Part shown: positions 1 to 8,273 of the stretch, piece by piece
How the letters are laid out: the number at the start of each line of letters is the position of its first letter
Position numbering within the stretch: position 1 is the stretch's first letter
Source of the DNA: an uncultured Clostridia bacterium
Lineage (GTDB): Bacteria; Bacillota; Clostridia; Oscillospirales; UBA644
Reading direction: 5' to 3'
Length of the DNA: 64,000 bases
NCBI GenBank assembly: GCA_948443805.1
Contig: CAOJUB010000002.1
Span: forward strand, 68,910-132,909
Program-made: the position numbers and the translations under genes
The notes under the pieces: model-generated
What the model was told of the DNA's origin: nothing
The model's input: only the letters and a program-made list of their open reading frames with translations
Databases searched by the model: none

Positions 1-391
1 TCTGACAAAACCCTTTCATACCGACGAACTTCTGGCCCGGATCAAAGTTCAGCTCCGCGCGCAGGAAAAAAGACCCGAAGAAGCGCTTGCTACAGTTTTC
101 ACCTTTCAGGAACTGGAACTTCATACCGGAACGCACACCGTCTTGGCCAACGGAAAAGAAACCCGCCTGACCCGAACCGAATACGCCATTCTGAAACTGC
201 TGATACAAAATCCCTCGCAGGTAATTCCGAAATCGCTGCTGCTCGACCGAATCAGCGACGACACCCCCGACTGCACCGAAAGTTCCCTGAAAATCCATAT
301 AAGCAACCTGAGAAAGAAACTCCGAGCCCTCACCGGGAAAGATTATATCGAAGCCGTATGGGGCATCGGTTTCAAAATCCGAACCGAATAA
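1..391 (+). CDS. Response regulator, OmpR/PhoB family (3' part only)
   Basis: The reading frame is open from base 2, so the gene starts upstream of the window. About 129 residues are visible: the end of the receiver domain, with the conserved Lys-Pro-Phe of LTKPFHTDELLARI, followed by a complete winged-helix DNA-binding domain (TRTEYAILKLL, then SLKIHISNLRKKL, ending EAVWGIGFKIRTE). This is the usual C-terminus of VanR/BceR-like regulators. It lies 91 bases before an ABC transporter pair, and a sensor kinase follows them, so it is very likely the cognate regulator of this export or resistance locus. Its phosphoacceptor Asp is outside the window. Three TTTAC repeats directly after its stop codon are a candidate binding site. 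Confidence 0.93.
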   Translation, partial: LTKPFHTDELLARIKVQLRAQEKRPEEALATVFTFQELELHTGTHTVLANGKETRLTRTEYAILKLLIQNPSQVIPKSLLLDRISDDTPDCTESSLKIHISNLRKKLRALTGKDYIEAVWGIGFKIRTE

Positions 392-394
392 ATC

Positions 395-450
395 TTTACG
401 CTTTTTTTACCGGTTTCTTTACCGCTTTCTTTCCCTTTATCCGGTATACT
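395..450 (+). promoter_or_regulatory. Candidate response-regulator binding repeats and -10 box before the ABC genes
   Basis: TTTAC occurs at 395, 406 and 418, that is at 11- and 12-base spacing, about one helical turn. The second and third copies sit in a near-perfect tandem 12-mer (ACCGGTTTCTTT then ACCGCTTTCTTT). A TATACT box follows at 445-450, with no good -35 hexamer at 17 bases. A weak -35 behind direct repeats is typical of promoters activated by OmpR-family regulators. The function is inferred. Confidence 0.45.
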
Positions 451-482
451 TTTCTTATCCAAAAAAGAAAGGGTGAATTTTT

Positions 483-1397
483 ATGGAATATGTTCTTCAA
501 ACGAATGCCTTGTGTAAAAATTACGGGCGTTTCAAAGCTTTAAGCGGACTCTCAATAACGATTCCTAAAGGCGCGATCTACGGATTTGTCGGAAAAAACG
601 GCGCGGGAAAAACAACCCTGATCCGACTCATCTGCGGCTTGCAGGAACCGTCGTCCGGAGAATACCGGCTGTACGGCAGAAAAAACACCGACCGCCAGAT
701 TGCCAAATCCAGAAGACGGATGGGAGCCGTGGTGGAAACGCCTTCGGTCTATCCCGATATGACGGCGGAAGAAAATCTCCGGCAGCAATACCGGATTTTA
801 GGCCTCCCCTCTTTTGACGGCATTTCTGATATTCTTCGGTTAGTCGGGCTGGAAAACACCGGAAAGAAAAAAGTGAAAAATTTTTCGCTGGGTATGCGGC
901 AGCGGATGGGCATTGCCATTGCATTGGCCGGCGACCCGGACTTTTTGGTCCTGGACGAACCGGCAAACGGGCTTGACCCGCAGGGCATTGTGGAAATGCG
1001 GGAACTGATCCTGAAACTGAACCGGGAACGGCAGATTACGGTTTTAATTTCCAGCCATATTCTTGACGAACTTTCCAAGCTGGCCACGCATTACGGTTTT
1101 ATCGACAACGGCAGATGCCTGAAAGAAATCAGCGCGGAAGAACTGAACGCCGCCTGCCGGAAATGTCTCCGGGTAGAAGTCAGCAATACGGGCGCGCTTG
1201 CCCGGGTTCTTGAAAAACAGGGGATTGAATATAAAATCCTCTCCGATATTTCGGCCGATATTTTCGCGGAAATCAGCCTTTCGGCGCTGGCGCAGGCGCT
1301 CGCTGAGGAAAACGCAGAGCTCCGCACGGCAAAAGAACGGAATGAAAGCCTTGAAAGCTATTATATCGATCTGATCGGAGGCGAAAAACATGCGTAA
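483..1397 (+). CDS. ABC transporter ATP-binding protein, BcrA/lantibiotic-immunity type
   Basis: 304 residues. Walker A is GKNGAGKTT near residue 37, the signature is the degenerate NFSLGMRQRMGIA typical of BcrA-like ATPases, and Walker B is FLVLDEPANGLDP. The C-terminal ~90 residues form the extra domain common in drug and bacteriocin exporters. A ribosome site (AAAGGGTG) lies 8 bases before the ATG. The 3' end overlaps the permease start by 8 bases, indicating translational coupling. With the flanking regulator and kinase this forms a self-regulated locus that probably senses and removes a membrane-active peptide such as bacitracin or a lantibiotic. The substrate is inferred from architecture only. 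Confidence 0.92.
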   Translation: MEYVLQTNALCKNYGRFKALSGLSITIPKGAIYGFVGKNGAGKTTLIRLICGLQEPSSGEYRLYGRKNTDRQIAKSRRRMGAVVETPSVYPDMTAEENLRQQYRILGLPSFDGISDILRLVGLENTGKKKVKNFSLGMRQRMGIAIALAGDPDFLVLDEPANGLDPQGIVEMRELILKLNRERQITVLISSHILDELSKLATHYGFIDNGRCLKEISAEELNAACRKCLRVEVSNTGALARVLEKQGIEYKILSDISADIFAEISLSALAQALAEENAELRTAKERNESLESYYIDLIGGEKHA

Positions 1398-2268
1398 ACT
1401 GTTATCCGCCGATTTTTCCAGGGCTTTCAAAAGCCGTGTTTTCTGGATTTCTGAATTTCTTATGCTGCTGTGCAGTCTTTTGGTAATGACCATGCTGCTG
1501 CAAACCAGCAGCGAAATTACCGTTTACAGCGGTTCGCTGTTCCTTTATACAATCGCCGCTCCGATTGTCGCTTCCGTCCTCGTCCCCTTGCTGATCGGGA
1601 AAGAAACGGCGAACGGCGCGCTGCGGAACAAACTGATCGTCGGTCACACAAAGAGCGCTGTTTACGGCTCCCACCTGATTGTCAGTTCCGTCATTTCGCT
1701 GCTTTTAGAGCTTGGCTTTTTCCTGCCTTATCTGATCGGGGTTCTGCTGACATCCAAACCGGATCATGACGGATGGATGCTCCTGCTGAAAACCATCCCC
1801 TGCTCGTTTCTGATTCCGGTTGTTTTTTCCTCGCTGTTTGTTCTGATCTGTCTGTTAATCAAAAACCGGTCGCTCAGCGCCGCAGGATGCGTTTTAACGG
1901 CATTTCTGGTATTTTTTGCCGGTATGTATATCAAGATAAGACTTCAGGAAGAAGAATTTATTACTTATGCTTACTGGTCGATGGTAAATGAAAATGGCGA
2001 AGAAATTGATTTTCAGGATATGCCGGAAAGCGGAACGGTAACCGAAAAACGCACCGAAGTCGAAAGAAAACCGAATCCGAATTATCTGAGAGGAACCAAA
2101 CGGAAGGTTTTTGAATTTCTTTTTGACTTTACGCCCGGCGGCCAGATGATTCAGTTATCGATGCTGGATACCGACCGGCTTGGACAGAAATCCGCCTATT
2201 CCCTCCTGCTGTTTGCGGCGGTAACCGGAGCCGGCATTCTCTGCTTCCGCAAAAAGAATCTGGAATAA
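1390..2268 (+). CDS. ABC transporter permease, ABC-2 type
   Basis: 292 residues with about six hydrophobic segments: one near the N-terminus (VFWISEFLMLLCSLLVMTM), four between residues 48 and 180, and one at the C-terminus (AYSLLLFAAVTGAGILCF). A large polar loop at residues ~185-255 separates the last two, a layout common in BcrB-like permeases. It is the membrane partner of the overlapping upstream ATPase. Sequence alone does not name the substrate. The stop is 36 bases before the sensor kinase. Confidence 0.85.
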   Translation: MRKLLSADFSRAFKSRVFWISEFLMLLCSLLVMTMLLQTSSEITVYSGSLFLYTIAAPIVASVLVPLLIGKETANGALRNKLIVGHTKSAVYGSHLIVSSVISLLLELGFFLPYLIGVLLTSKPDHDGWMLLLKTIPCSFLIPVVFSSLFVLICLLIKNRSLSAAGCVLTAFLVFFAGMYIKIRLQEEEFITYAYWSMVNENGEEIDFQDMPESGTVTEKRTEVERKPNPNYLRGTKRKVFEFLFDFTPGGQMIQLSMLDTDRLGQKSAYSLLLFAAVTGAGILCFRKKNLE

Positions 2269-2304
2269 CATCGTTTTCACCATCATAAAAATGAGGAGAT
2301 TGGC

Positions 2305-3204
2305 ATGGAGATTCATTTTTGGATACTTCTCGCGTTCGCCGGCACACTTCTTTTCCTGCTGAGCATAAAAATCATCAGCCTGAAAAGAGCGGCAAGAGAA
2401 ATTGAAAAAGGGCTTTCCGACCGGCTGGCAGAAGAAACCAATACACTGATCTGTATTTCCTCCGGCGACCGCGATATGCGCGCCCTTGCCAACTCGCTCA
2501 ACCGGCAGCTCCGGCTTCTCCGAAAGGAACGGCGCCGCTATCAGCAGGGAGACGCCGAACTGAAAAACGCCGTGACCAATATTTCCCACGATCTGCGAAC
2601 CCCTCTCACGGCGGTCTACGGTTACCTTGACCTGCTGCAAAAAGAAACGCTGCCCGAAACCTCCGAACGGTATGTCAGAATCATACGGGAACGCACCGAG
2701 CGGATGAAAGAACTGACCGAAGAACTGTTCCGCTATTCGCTGGCGGTAACCGCCGCAGAAATGACAATAGAACCCATTATCCTCAATCATGTGCTGGAAG
2801 AAAGCGCCGCGGCGTTTTATACCGCCATGAAAGAGAAAGGCATAGACCCTGACATCCGTCTGCCGGAGAAAAAAATAATCCGGCAGCTTGACCGGCCGTC
2901 GGTTTCCCGGATATTCTCCAATCTGCTCAGCAACGCCGTCCGTCACAGCGCGGGAGACCTTGAGATCACGCTGACCGATGATGGAACCGTTACCTTTGCC
3001 AACACCGCGCCGAACCTCGACGCCATCCAGGTCGGCCAGCTTTTCGACCGCTTTTACACTGTGCAGTCGGCGAATAATTCAACCGGGCTGGGACTTGCCA
3101 TTGTTCGGACATTGACCGAGCAAATGGGCGGAACGGCCGAAGCCGAATATGAAAACGGCCGGTTACGGATCCGGCTTTGCTTCCCCGAAAACCGAAACGA
3201 ATAG
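2305..3204 (+). CDS. Sensor histidine kinase of the BcrAB-like locus
   Basis: 299 residues. One N-terminal membrane anchor (FWILLAFAGTLLFLLSIKII) is followed by a short HAMP-like linker. The phosphoacceptor helix is ISHDLRTPLTAVYGYLDLL. The ATP-binding domain shows an N box (NLLSNAVRHSAGD) and a G box (STGLGLAIVRTL). There is essentially no extracellular sensor domain, as in intramembrane-sensing kinases that rely on their partner transporter. The ATG follows GAGGAG at good spacing. It should phosphorylate the truncated regulator at the start of the window. A strong terminator follows at once, ending the locus. Confidence 0.93.
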   Translation: MEIHFWILLAFAGTLLFLLSIKIISLKRAAREIEKGLSDRLAEETNTLICISSGDRDMRALANSLNRQLRLLRKERRRYQQGDAELKNAVTNISHDLRTPLTAVYGYLDLLQKETLPETSERYVRIIRERTERMKELTEELFRYSLAVTAAEMTIEPIILNHVLEESAAAFYTAMKEKGIDPDIRLPEKKIIRQLDRPSVSRIFSNLLSNAVRHSAGDLEITLTDDGTVTFANTAPNLDAIQVGQLFDRFYTVQSANNSTGLGLAIVRTLTEQMGGTAEAEYENGRLRIRLCFPENRNE

Positions 3205-3239
3205 AAAAGACCTCTTCCTAAAAAGGAAGAGGTCTTTTT
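3205..3239 (+). terminator. Rho-independent terminator after the sensor kinase
   Basis: A stem AAGACCTCTTCC / GGAAGAGGTCTT with a six-base loop is followed by a U tract, directly after the kinase stop codon. The A-rich 5' flank would let it also act for the converging glycosylase gene on the minus strand. Confidence 0.92.
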
Positions 3240-3256
3240 GAAAATAATAAACTATA

Positions 3257-3742
3257 TTACGGCTCGCAAAGCAGCGAACGCCAAGTTTCTTTCAGGCGGT
3301 CCAGACTCCACGATGCATTGGCCGGGCTTGTCGACGGCAGAAGAACCGCCGGACGGCCGGTTTCGGGGAAAATATACCGGTCATACAACCGTTTGGCCGT
3401 TGCTCCGTTTGTAAAAATACGGGAAACCGGCGCCGAAGAGAGAATCTCTCCCAAATCATTCGGAACCACGTTGCGGATGCTGCTGTCGGAAGAACCCTGA
3501 ATCTCGCAGGAGGCAATCACATCCCACAGCGCAATCCCGTTCGACAACAGGAATTTCCGCTTTTCCGGTATGGTTTCGGGTTCAGCCGCGCCGAAAACCG
3601 CCGAAGTAACCTTCCAGAAACGGTTCTGCGGATGACCGTAAAAGAACCCGGCCGCACGCGATTTAACCGAAGGAAAACTGCCGAGAATCAAGATTTTTGA
3701 ATGGCTGTCATAGATAGGCGAAATCGGATGACTCTGCCGCAC
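3257..3742 (-). CDS. DNA-deoxyinosine glycosylase (uracil-DNA glycosylase superfamily)
   Basis: About 161 residues. LILGSFPSVKSR, then YGHPQNRFWKV near the N-terminus, and LLPSTSPANASW near the C-terminus, match the small single-domain hypoxanthine/uracil-DNA glycosylases (family 6), which excise deaminated purines for base-excision repair. The Asn of HPQNRFW is the expected catalytic-pocket residue. The start is uncertain: a TTG at 3748 lies very close to the Shine-Dalgarno sequence, while a GTG at 3742 sits seven bases after GGAGAGG and is preferred here. The gene is monocistronic and converges on the kinase gene. Confidence 0.85.
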   Translation of the reverse strand: MRQSHPISPIYDSHSKILILGSFPSVKSRAAGFFYGHPQNRFWKVTSAVFGAAEPETIPEKRKFLLSNGIALWDVIASCEIQGSSDSSIRNVVPNDLGEILSSAPVSRIFTNGATAKRLYDRYIFPETGRPAVLLPSTSPANASWSLDRLKETWRSLLCEP

Positions 3743-3775
3743 CGCCAAACCTCTCCTTTCTGCATCAGAAATCTG

Positions 3776-3794
3776 CCGGTATAAACCGGTATAA
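3776..3794. repeat. Tandem 9-base direct repeat upstream of the glycosylase
   Basis: CCGGTATAA occurs at 3776-3784 and again at 3786-3794, one base apart and so with a 10-base period. It lies upstream of the glycosylase start on the minus strand. It could be an operator or chance. Confidence 0.4.
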
Positions 3795-3823
3795 CGAATC
3801 GATAAAAAATTCAGACTTCTATT

Positions 3824-4399
3824 TTATCTATCCAAATTTAAAGTCCAAACAAACTGAATTTCATTTTTACAATCGTCCTCAGAATCATACGCATACAAAT
3901 CCACTTTCGATAACAATGCGCCCTGCTTTCTGTAAAAATGACAAGCTGGAACGTTATTATTCTGACACTCTATAATCATTTGACGATAACCGGCTGTTCT
4001 GGCATCCTCAATCCCAATATCCATTAATCTTTGACCAATTCCCTGATGCTTGTAATTATCGGCAACTCTTATATCCCATAAAACACAGGCATCATCTCTG
4101 CCGGAAAGCATATTTAAATCAGGGGTCCGTCCGGCAATCGTCATTGCACCAATCGGCTTATCTTCGTCAAATGCCATATAAAAATACCAATTGGCAATAT
4201 CAAATTTTTCTTCATATTCAACAGCTCGTTCATATACGCTTAAATCTTTTCTATATGGCGCAACCTGCACTTCTTCAAAGATCAGCCCTAACCTATTATC
4301 AATTCGTTTCATCTGATATTCTGTACGAACATCCACATTCATAGGAATCGTATCATACATTCCGAAACAAGTCTTGTCCATTCGCTTCACAGAAATCAT
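3824..4399 (-). CDS. GNAT acetyltransferase, streptothricin-acetyltransferase-like
   Basis: 191 residues. The acetyl-CoA-binding core is VLWDIRVADNYKHQGIGQRLM (residues ~119-140), followed by ECQNNNVPACHFYRKQGA. This pair of blocks is characteristic of the Sat/SatA streptothricin acetyltransferase branch of the GNAT fold. It may modify an aminoglycoside-like or other amine substrate, but the substrate is inferred. The start is well supported by AAAGGAGG eight bases upstream. Base composition is clearly AT-rich (bases 4201-4260 contain 19 G/C) compared with its neighbours, suggesting transfer. About 190 bases upstream lies one of the shared palindrome/hairpin elements. Confidence 0.82.
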   Translation of the reverse strand: MISVKRMDKTCFGMYDTIPMNVDVRTEYQMKRIDNRLGLIFEEVQVAPYRKDLSVYERAVEYEEKFDIANWYFYMAFDEDKPIGAMTIAGRTPDLNMLSGRDDACVLWDIRVADNYKHQGIGQRLMDIGIEDARTAGYRQMIIECQNNNVPACHFYRKQGALLSKVDLYAYDSEDDCKNEIQFVWTLNLDR

Positions 4400-4542
4400 T
4401 CATCCAACCTCCTTTACCCATACGCATTTTTGCATCTACTCAATTTCGCTCTTATCATATCGAGTAATAAGTTCCTCCATATTGACAGCTATCGGTTTCC
4501 AAAAATAATTTTCGTGATTCCAAAGATAAATGACAGAAAAAA

Positions 4543-4613
4543 GCGGTTATGCGGAACGGAGTTTCAGCCGAATGGCTGAAATGCTTTTTTCATAAGAACC
4601 GCCCGCTGTTCTT
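4543..4613 (-). other. Structured intergenic element E: 20-bp palindrome plus terminator-like stem
   Basis: Read on the minus strand: a TTATAA-like box, then a 20-base palindrome (4594-4613; + strand halves AAGAACCGC and GCTGTTCTT around CC), then an A-rich arm. Next come a perfect 8-bp hairpin (TTTCAGCC / GGCTGAAA, 4562-4581) and a closing arm CATAACCGC (4551-4543) that pairs with GCGGTT...TATG (4602-4591) and is followed by TTTTTT. An alternative outer pairing AAAAAAGC / GCTTTTTT is also possible. It fills the 337-base gap between the acetyltransferase and the HD-GYP gene. It is either an attenuated leader or a short RNA gene. Related elements occur near 16.7 and 60.1 kb. Confidence 0.55.
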
Positions 4614-4736
4614 TTTTTATAACATAAAATTGTGACATTTTTTCAAAAAAGCCAACAAAAATGCGAAAATATCATTTTTCAATGGAGAAAAAGAACGTCA
4701 AGGTAAAAATCTTTACAGTGAAAAACGGTATGTTTT

Positions 4737-5810
4737 TCATCTCATGATACCGGAACGGCTTTCACGGAAACATTCGATCACCGAAGGATTAAACGCCCCC
4801 TTTTCCCCGCCTGCTATCCGGTCAAACGCAATCTTCTGCGCCAGGGGATCCGACCCCGAAAGCCCCTCACGAAGGGAATCATAGGCGTCGGCAAAGCCAA
4901 CAACCTGCGCCCAAATCGGAACCTCCTGACGGTACAGGCCGTCCGGATACCCTTTCCCGTTCCAGCGTTCATGATGCCAACGGCAGATATCCCGGCAGTA
5001 TTTTAAAAATTTCCGGTTGGAGAATTCCGGCATATTTGAAAAAATCTCCCATCCTCTTTCGGTATGCAGGCAATGATCCTCGCTTTTCCCGGAAATCCGA
5101 TATGGAAAGGTTTCCGGCAACGACCCTTTTCCGATATCATGCACAGCGGCGGCGCAGGAAATCAGAATGACGTCATCATCGGTAAGGCCGTGTTCCGGGT
5201 ATTTGCGGCAAACGGTTGTCATCACATCAAAGGTAATCTGGCAGACATTTCCGATATGCTCTTCCGCCGCACCGCTGCCTGTTTCAAGATAAGAACAGAG
5301 CGTCCGGATCAAATCAAAAGAAAAATCCCGGAAAGTTTCCAGACGGGATTCCCGCCGCCGAAATTCCCGGCGAACCTCCGAAACCTGTTCTTTTACCAAA
5401 AAATCAAACCGTTTTTTATAATCAAAATGATCGATCGCGCGCTTAATCTTGATTTTTGTCCATTTATTGTTTGCCGGTTCCGGAACCACATCGAAAGCGC
5501 CGTAAGAAATCGCCTCGGAAATATACTCCTTTTTGTTCTCGGAAGCGGCGATCAGAACGGGAACTCTTGCAGTATAACCCGACAGGTTCAAGCGGCGCAC
5601 CACTTCCACGCCGTCGAGAAACGGCATGATTAAATCCAAATAAACTGCGGAAATTTCCCTGTTTTTTTCCTCAATCGTCCGTAAGGCCTCCTGCCCGTTA
5701 CCCGCAAAAAGAATCCGAAAATCGTCCTCCAGCAAAATCCGCAGATTCTCCCTGTTCGTTTCATTATCGTCCACAATTAGCACCGTGTTTTTTTCTATCA
5801 CTTGAATCAT
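4737..5810 (-). CDS. HD-GYP domain response regulator (probable c-di-GMP phosphodiesterase)
   Basis: 357 residues. The N-terminal receiver domain (residues 9-125) has the acidic pair in LIVDD, phosphoacceptor Asp59 in VYLDLIMPFLDG, and a C-terminal HD-GYP domain. The latter shows AAAVHDIGKGSLPE (HD pair), CRWHHERWNGKGYPDGL (HH and GYP motifs) and VVGFADAYDSL. Such proteins are RpfG-like and usually hydrolyse cyclic di-GMP, lowering its cytoplasmic level. No kinase gene is adjacent, so its activator is unknown. The ATG at 5810 almost touches AAGAAGG, and a GTG at 5801 has better spacing (9 bases) and may be the true start. Confidence 0.9.
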   Translation of the reverse strand: MIQVIEKNTVLIVDDNETNRENLRILLEDDFRILFAGNGQEALRTIEEKNREISAVYLDLIMPFLDGVEVVRRLNLSGYTARVPVLIAASENKKEYISEAISYGAFDVVPEPANNKWTKIKIKRAIDHFDYKKRFDFLVKEQVSEVRREFRRRESRLETFRDFSFDLIRTLCSYLETGSGAAEEHIGNVCQITFDVMTTVCRKYPEHGLTDDDVILISCAAAVHDIGKGSLPETFPYRISGKSEDHCLHTERGWEIFSNMPEFSNRKFLKYCRDICRWHHERWNGKGYPDGLYRQEVPIWAQVVGFADAYDSLREGLSGSDPLAQKIAFDRIAGGEKGAFNPSVIECFRESRSGIMR

Positions 5811-5984
5811 CCTTCTTGATTATTTCTCTCTCCGTTTTGCTGAGGAACGAAAATTGATACCATCAGTATACAGCAACCGTCAATAAAATCCAGTCGAACT
5901 TTGTCAGGATCATCAAAGTTTCCAATATTTTCATAATAGAAACAAAAAACAGATAAAAAAAGGAACAATTCTGTCAAAAAAAAG

Positions 5985-6008
5985 AAACCGCCGGCAATGC
6001 GGCGGTTT
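5985..6008 (-). terminator. Terminator downstream of the radC-like gene
   Basis: A 9-bp stem (AAACCGCCG / CGGCGGTTT) with a six-base loop. On the minus strand it is followed by a T-rich run, 36 bases after the stop of the radC-like gene. Confidence 0.88.
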
Positions 6009-6044
6009 TTTTCAACAAGAGTCGGCAGGAAAACTCCGTTGTTC

Positions 6045-6728
6045 CTACCAATCAGGCTGCCCATGCAGCATATTGCTGGCTTTTAACGAAACGTAATCGT
6101 CTTTTTCAAAAATAATATGATCCATAATATAGATTCCCAGATCGTTCAGCCCTTTACAAAGCTGTCTTGTCGTTTCAATATCCGCCTGAGAGGGAATGGC
6201 TAAACCGGAAGGATGATTGTGAGCAAGAATGATATGATTGCTTTGAGCACGGCAGGCGTGTTCTACAACAGCGCTTGCACTTACCGAAACTTCGAACTGA
6301 GAACCGACAGAAATCAAAGCCTCGGAAAGGATATGGCACTCCGAATCCATACAAAGCTGAATAAATACTTCACTCTCAACATTCCCGTATTTCTGCACAA
6401 TATAATCGCCGATATCGGTAATCATGCTGAAATATCTTCCAGGATGAACATTGCCAAGATTATAAAAAAAGATAAAGTCTTTCAGGCAGTGCAGAAATGC
6501 GGCAATGCTCCGGCCGATTGATTCCACACTTTCGACCTCTTCCTGCGGCGCTTCAATAATATTATAAATACTCCCGAATTTATTAATCAGCTTTTCCGCA
6601 ATTTCCCGCGTATCTTTTCGCGGAACGGCATTATACAGCAGCAGCTCAATAATTTCGATTTCGGAAACCGCGCTGATCCCGCCTTGAAGATACCGTTCCC
6701 GCAGCCTTTTTCTATGCCCTTCCGCCAT
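6045..6728 (-). CDS. radC: RadC/YeeS family JAB-domain protein
   Basis: 227 residues. The N-terminal helix-hairpin-helix part includes ELLLYNAVPRKDTREIAEKLI and SVESIGRSIAAFL. The C-terminal JAB/MPN metal-binding domain carries the motif HIILAHNHPSGLAIPSQAD, with the two His, Ser and Asp ligands intact. Despite the name, RadC proteins have no demonstrated repair role; the fold is that of JAMM metalloproteases or peptidase-like enzymes. It starts one base after the stop of the amino-acid transporter ATPase and is probably translated from the same mRNA, with AAGG inside the ATPase 3' end. A terminator follows. Confidence 0.88.
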   Translation of the reverse strand: MAEGHRKRLRERYLQGGISAVSEIEIIELLLYNAVPRKDTREIAEKLINKFGSIYNIIEAPQEEVESVESIGRSIAAFLHCLKDFIFFYNLGNVHPGRYFSMITDIGDYIVQKYGNVESEVFIQLCMDSECHILSEALISVGSQFEVSVSASAVVEHACRAQSNHIILAHNHPSGLAIPSQADIETTRQLCKGLNDLGIYIMDHIIFEKDDYVSLKASNMLHGQPDW

Positions 6729-6729
6729 G

Positions 6730-7458
6730 TTACAAAACCTTGGAAAGAAACGCTTTCGCCCGATCGGAAGAAGGCGAGGAAAACATCCGTTCGGGATCGG
6801 TATCCTCTAAAACAACGCCCTCGTCCATAAAGAAAACCCGGCTCGCAACATCCCGCGCAAAACCCATTTCATGCGTTACAATCAGCATGGTCATGCCGTC
6901 CTCGGCAAGATCGCGGATAACCTGAAGTACCTCGCCGACCATTTCCGGATCAAGCGCAGAGGTCGGCTCGTCAAACAACATGACTTCCGGATTCATTGCC
7001 AAAGCCCGGACAATGGCAATCCGCTGTTTTTGCCCGCCGGAAAGCTGCTTCGGATAGGCGTCTGCCTTATCTTCCAGCCCGACCCGGCGAAGAAGAGACA
7101 ACGCTCTTTCATGAATTTCATCGGAAGAAGCAATTTTTAACTTCAACGGCGCAAGCGTTATATTTTTCATCACCGACATATGCGGAAAAAGGTTGAAATG
7201 CTGAAAAACCATTCCCATATGACAGCGAAGCTTGTCGATATCGGTTTTCGCATCGTTCACCTTCTGTCCCTTAAAAAAGACCTCGCCGCCGGTTGGTTCT
7301 TCCAGCAAATTCAAACAGCGGAGAAAGGTGCTTTTTCCGCTGCCCGATGGACCGATAACCGCGACTTTTTCTCCGGTTTCTATTTTTTTGGTAATGCCCT
7401 TGAGCACTTCCAGTTTTCCATGGTTGAAACTTTTTCTCAGATCGCGGACTTCAATCAC
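6730..7458 (-). CDS. glnQ: Polar amino-acid ABC transporter ATP-binding protein
   Basis: 242 residues. Walker A is [12 protein letters not shown] (residue ~37), the Q-loop is [14 protein letters not shown], the signature is [11 protein letters not shown], and Walker B is [14 protein letters not shown]. The Q-loop [10 protein letters not shown] is diagnostic of the PAAT (GlnQ/HisP) class. The start is GTG, overlapping the 3' end of the permease by 8 bases. It energises import of a polar amino acid together with the upstream permease and lipoprotein. The symbol indicates the family; glutamine specificity is not shown. Confidence 0.92.
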   Translation of the reverse strand: MIEVRDLRKSFNHGKLEVLKGITKKIETGEKVAVIGPSGSGKSTFLRCLNLLEEPTGGEVFFKGQKVNDAKTDIDKLRCHMGMVFQHFNLFPHMSVMKNITLAPLKLKIASSDEIHERALSLLRRVGLEDKADAYPKQLSGGQKQRIAIVRALAMNPEVMLFDEPTSALDPEMVGEVLQVIRDLAEDGMTMLIVTHEMGFARDVASRVFFMDEGVVLEDTDPERMFSSPSSDRAKAFLSKVL

Positions 7459-8170
7459 TTTTTCTCATTCTCCTTTCCAAAGCGTTTACCCCGGCCTGTA
7501 AAATCAAAACAACAACAAGATAAATCAGCGCCGCCGCAACCAACGGAAGAAACGGAGAGTAGGTCAGGCTTCTGATCGTATTGGCGCCTTTCGTCAGGTC
7601 GTCCATGGCGATATAGCCGGAAATGGAAGTCTCTTTGAGCAGCACGATAAATTCATTACCAAGCGCCGGAAGAATATTTTTAAGCGCCTGCGGCATAATG
7701 ATATGCCACATCGTTTTGGCATAGCTGAACCCCAGGCTCCGTCCCGCTTCCAGCTGTCCTTTATCCACAGCCATAATTCCGCTACGGAAAATTTCAGCCA
7801 CATAAGCGCCGGAATTCAAACCGAACGCGATCACTGCAACCAATAATTTAGGAACATTAACCGAGGCAAAAATACCGAAATAAATCAGCAGAATCTGAAC
7901 CATAACCGGCGTTCCCCGGATAACGGTCAGATACAATTTGCAGACGCCGTTAAGGAATTTCAGTTTTCCCGTCTGGTCGTGCGTGGTTCTGACAATCGCG
8001 ACAAAACAACCCAGAAAAATACCGACAAACACCGCCAATACGGTAATCTGAAGGGTGGTGCCGAGACCATTCAGAAGATATTTCCACCGGTTGTCCTTTA
8101 TAAAATTGAGCCATAACTCATGGCCGAAAGATTCAAACCATGAAGCAACGGCATTGATGATGTTTTCCAT
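7451..8170 (-). CDS. Polar amino-acid ABC transporter permease
   Basis: 239 residues from the ATG at 8170, which follows GGGAG; the frame is open a further 16 codons upstream without a good ribosome site. The His/Glu/Gln permease domain has [20 protein letters not shown], four to five membrane spans, and the conserved EAA loop [23 protein letters not shown] that contacts the ATPase. [14 protein letters not shown] near the C-terminus is also typical. The gene lies between the binding protein (about 100 bases upstream) and the ATPase (overlapping downstream). Confidence 0.92.
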   Translation of the reverse strand: MENIINAVASWFESFGHELWLNFIKDNRWKYLLNGLGTTLQITVLAVFVGIFLGCFVAIVRTTHDQTGKLKFLNGVCKLYLTVIRGTPVMVQILLIYFGIFASVNVPKLLVAVIAFGLNSGAYVAEIFRSGIMAVDKGQLEAGRSLGFSYAKTMWHIIMPQALKNILPALGNEFIVLLKETSISGYIAMDDLTKGANTIRSLTYSPFLPLVAAALIYLVVVLILQAGVNALERRMRKSD

Positions 8171-8273
8171 ACTGTCTCCCGTCGCCGCAGCCAAACGGCG
8201 ATTCCTTGTTATAATCAAAAATCAACAATGCGCCGATACACATCGGCACCGGCGCATGTTTCTGGTTCGGTTC

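Noticed and set aside
5807..6064. 85-codon minus-strand frame between radC and the HD-GYP gene
   Set aside because: It contains the radC terminator, overlaps the radC 3' end, and has no family resemblance or ribosome site.
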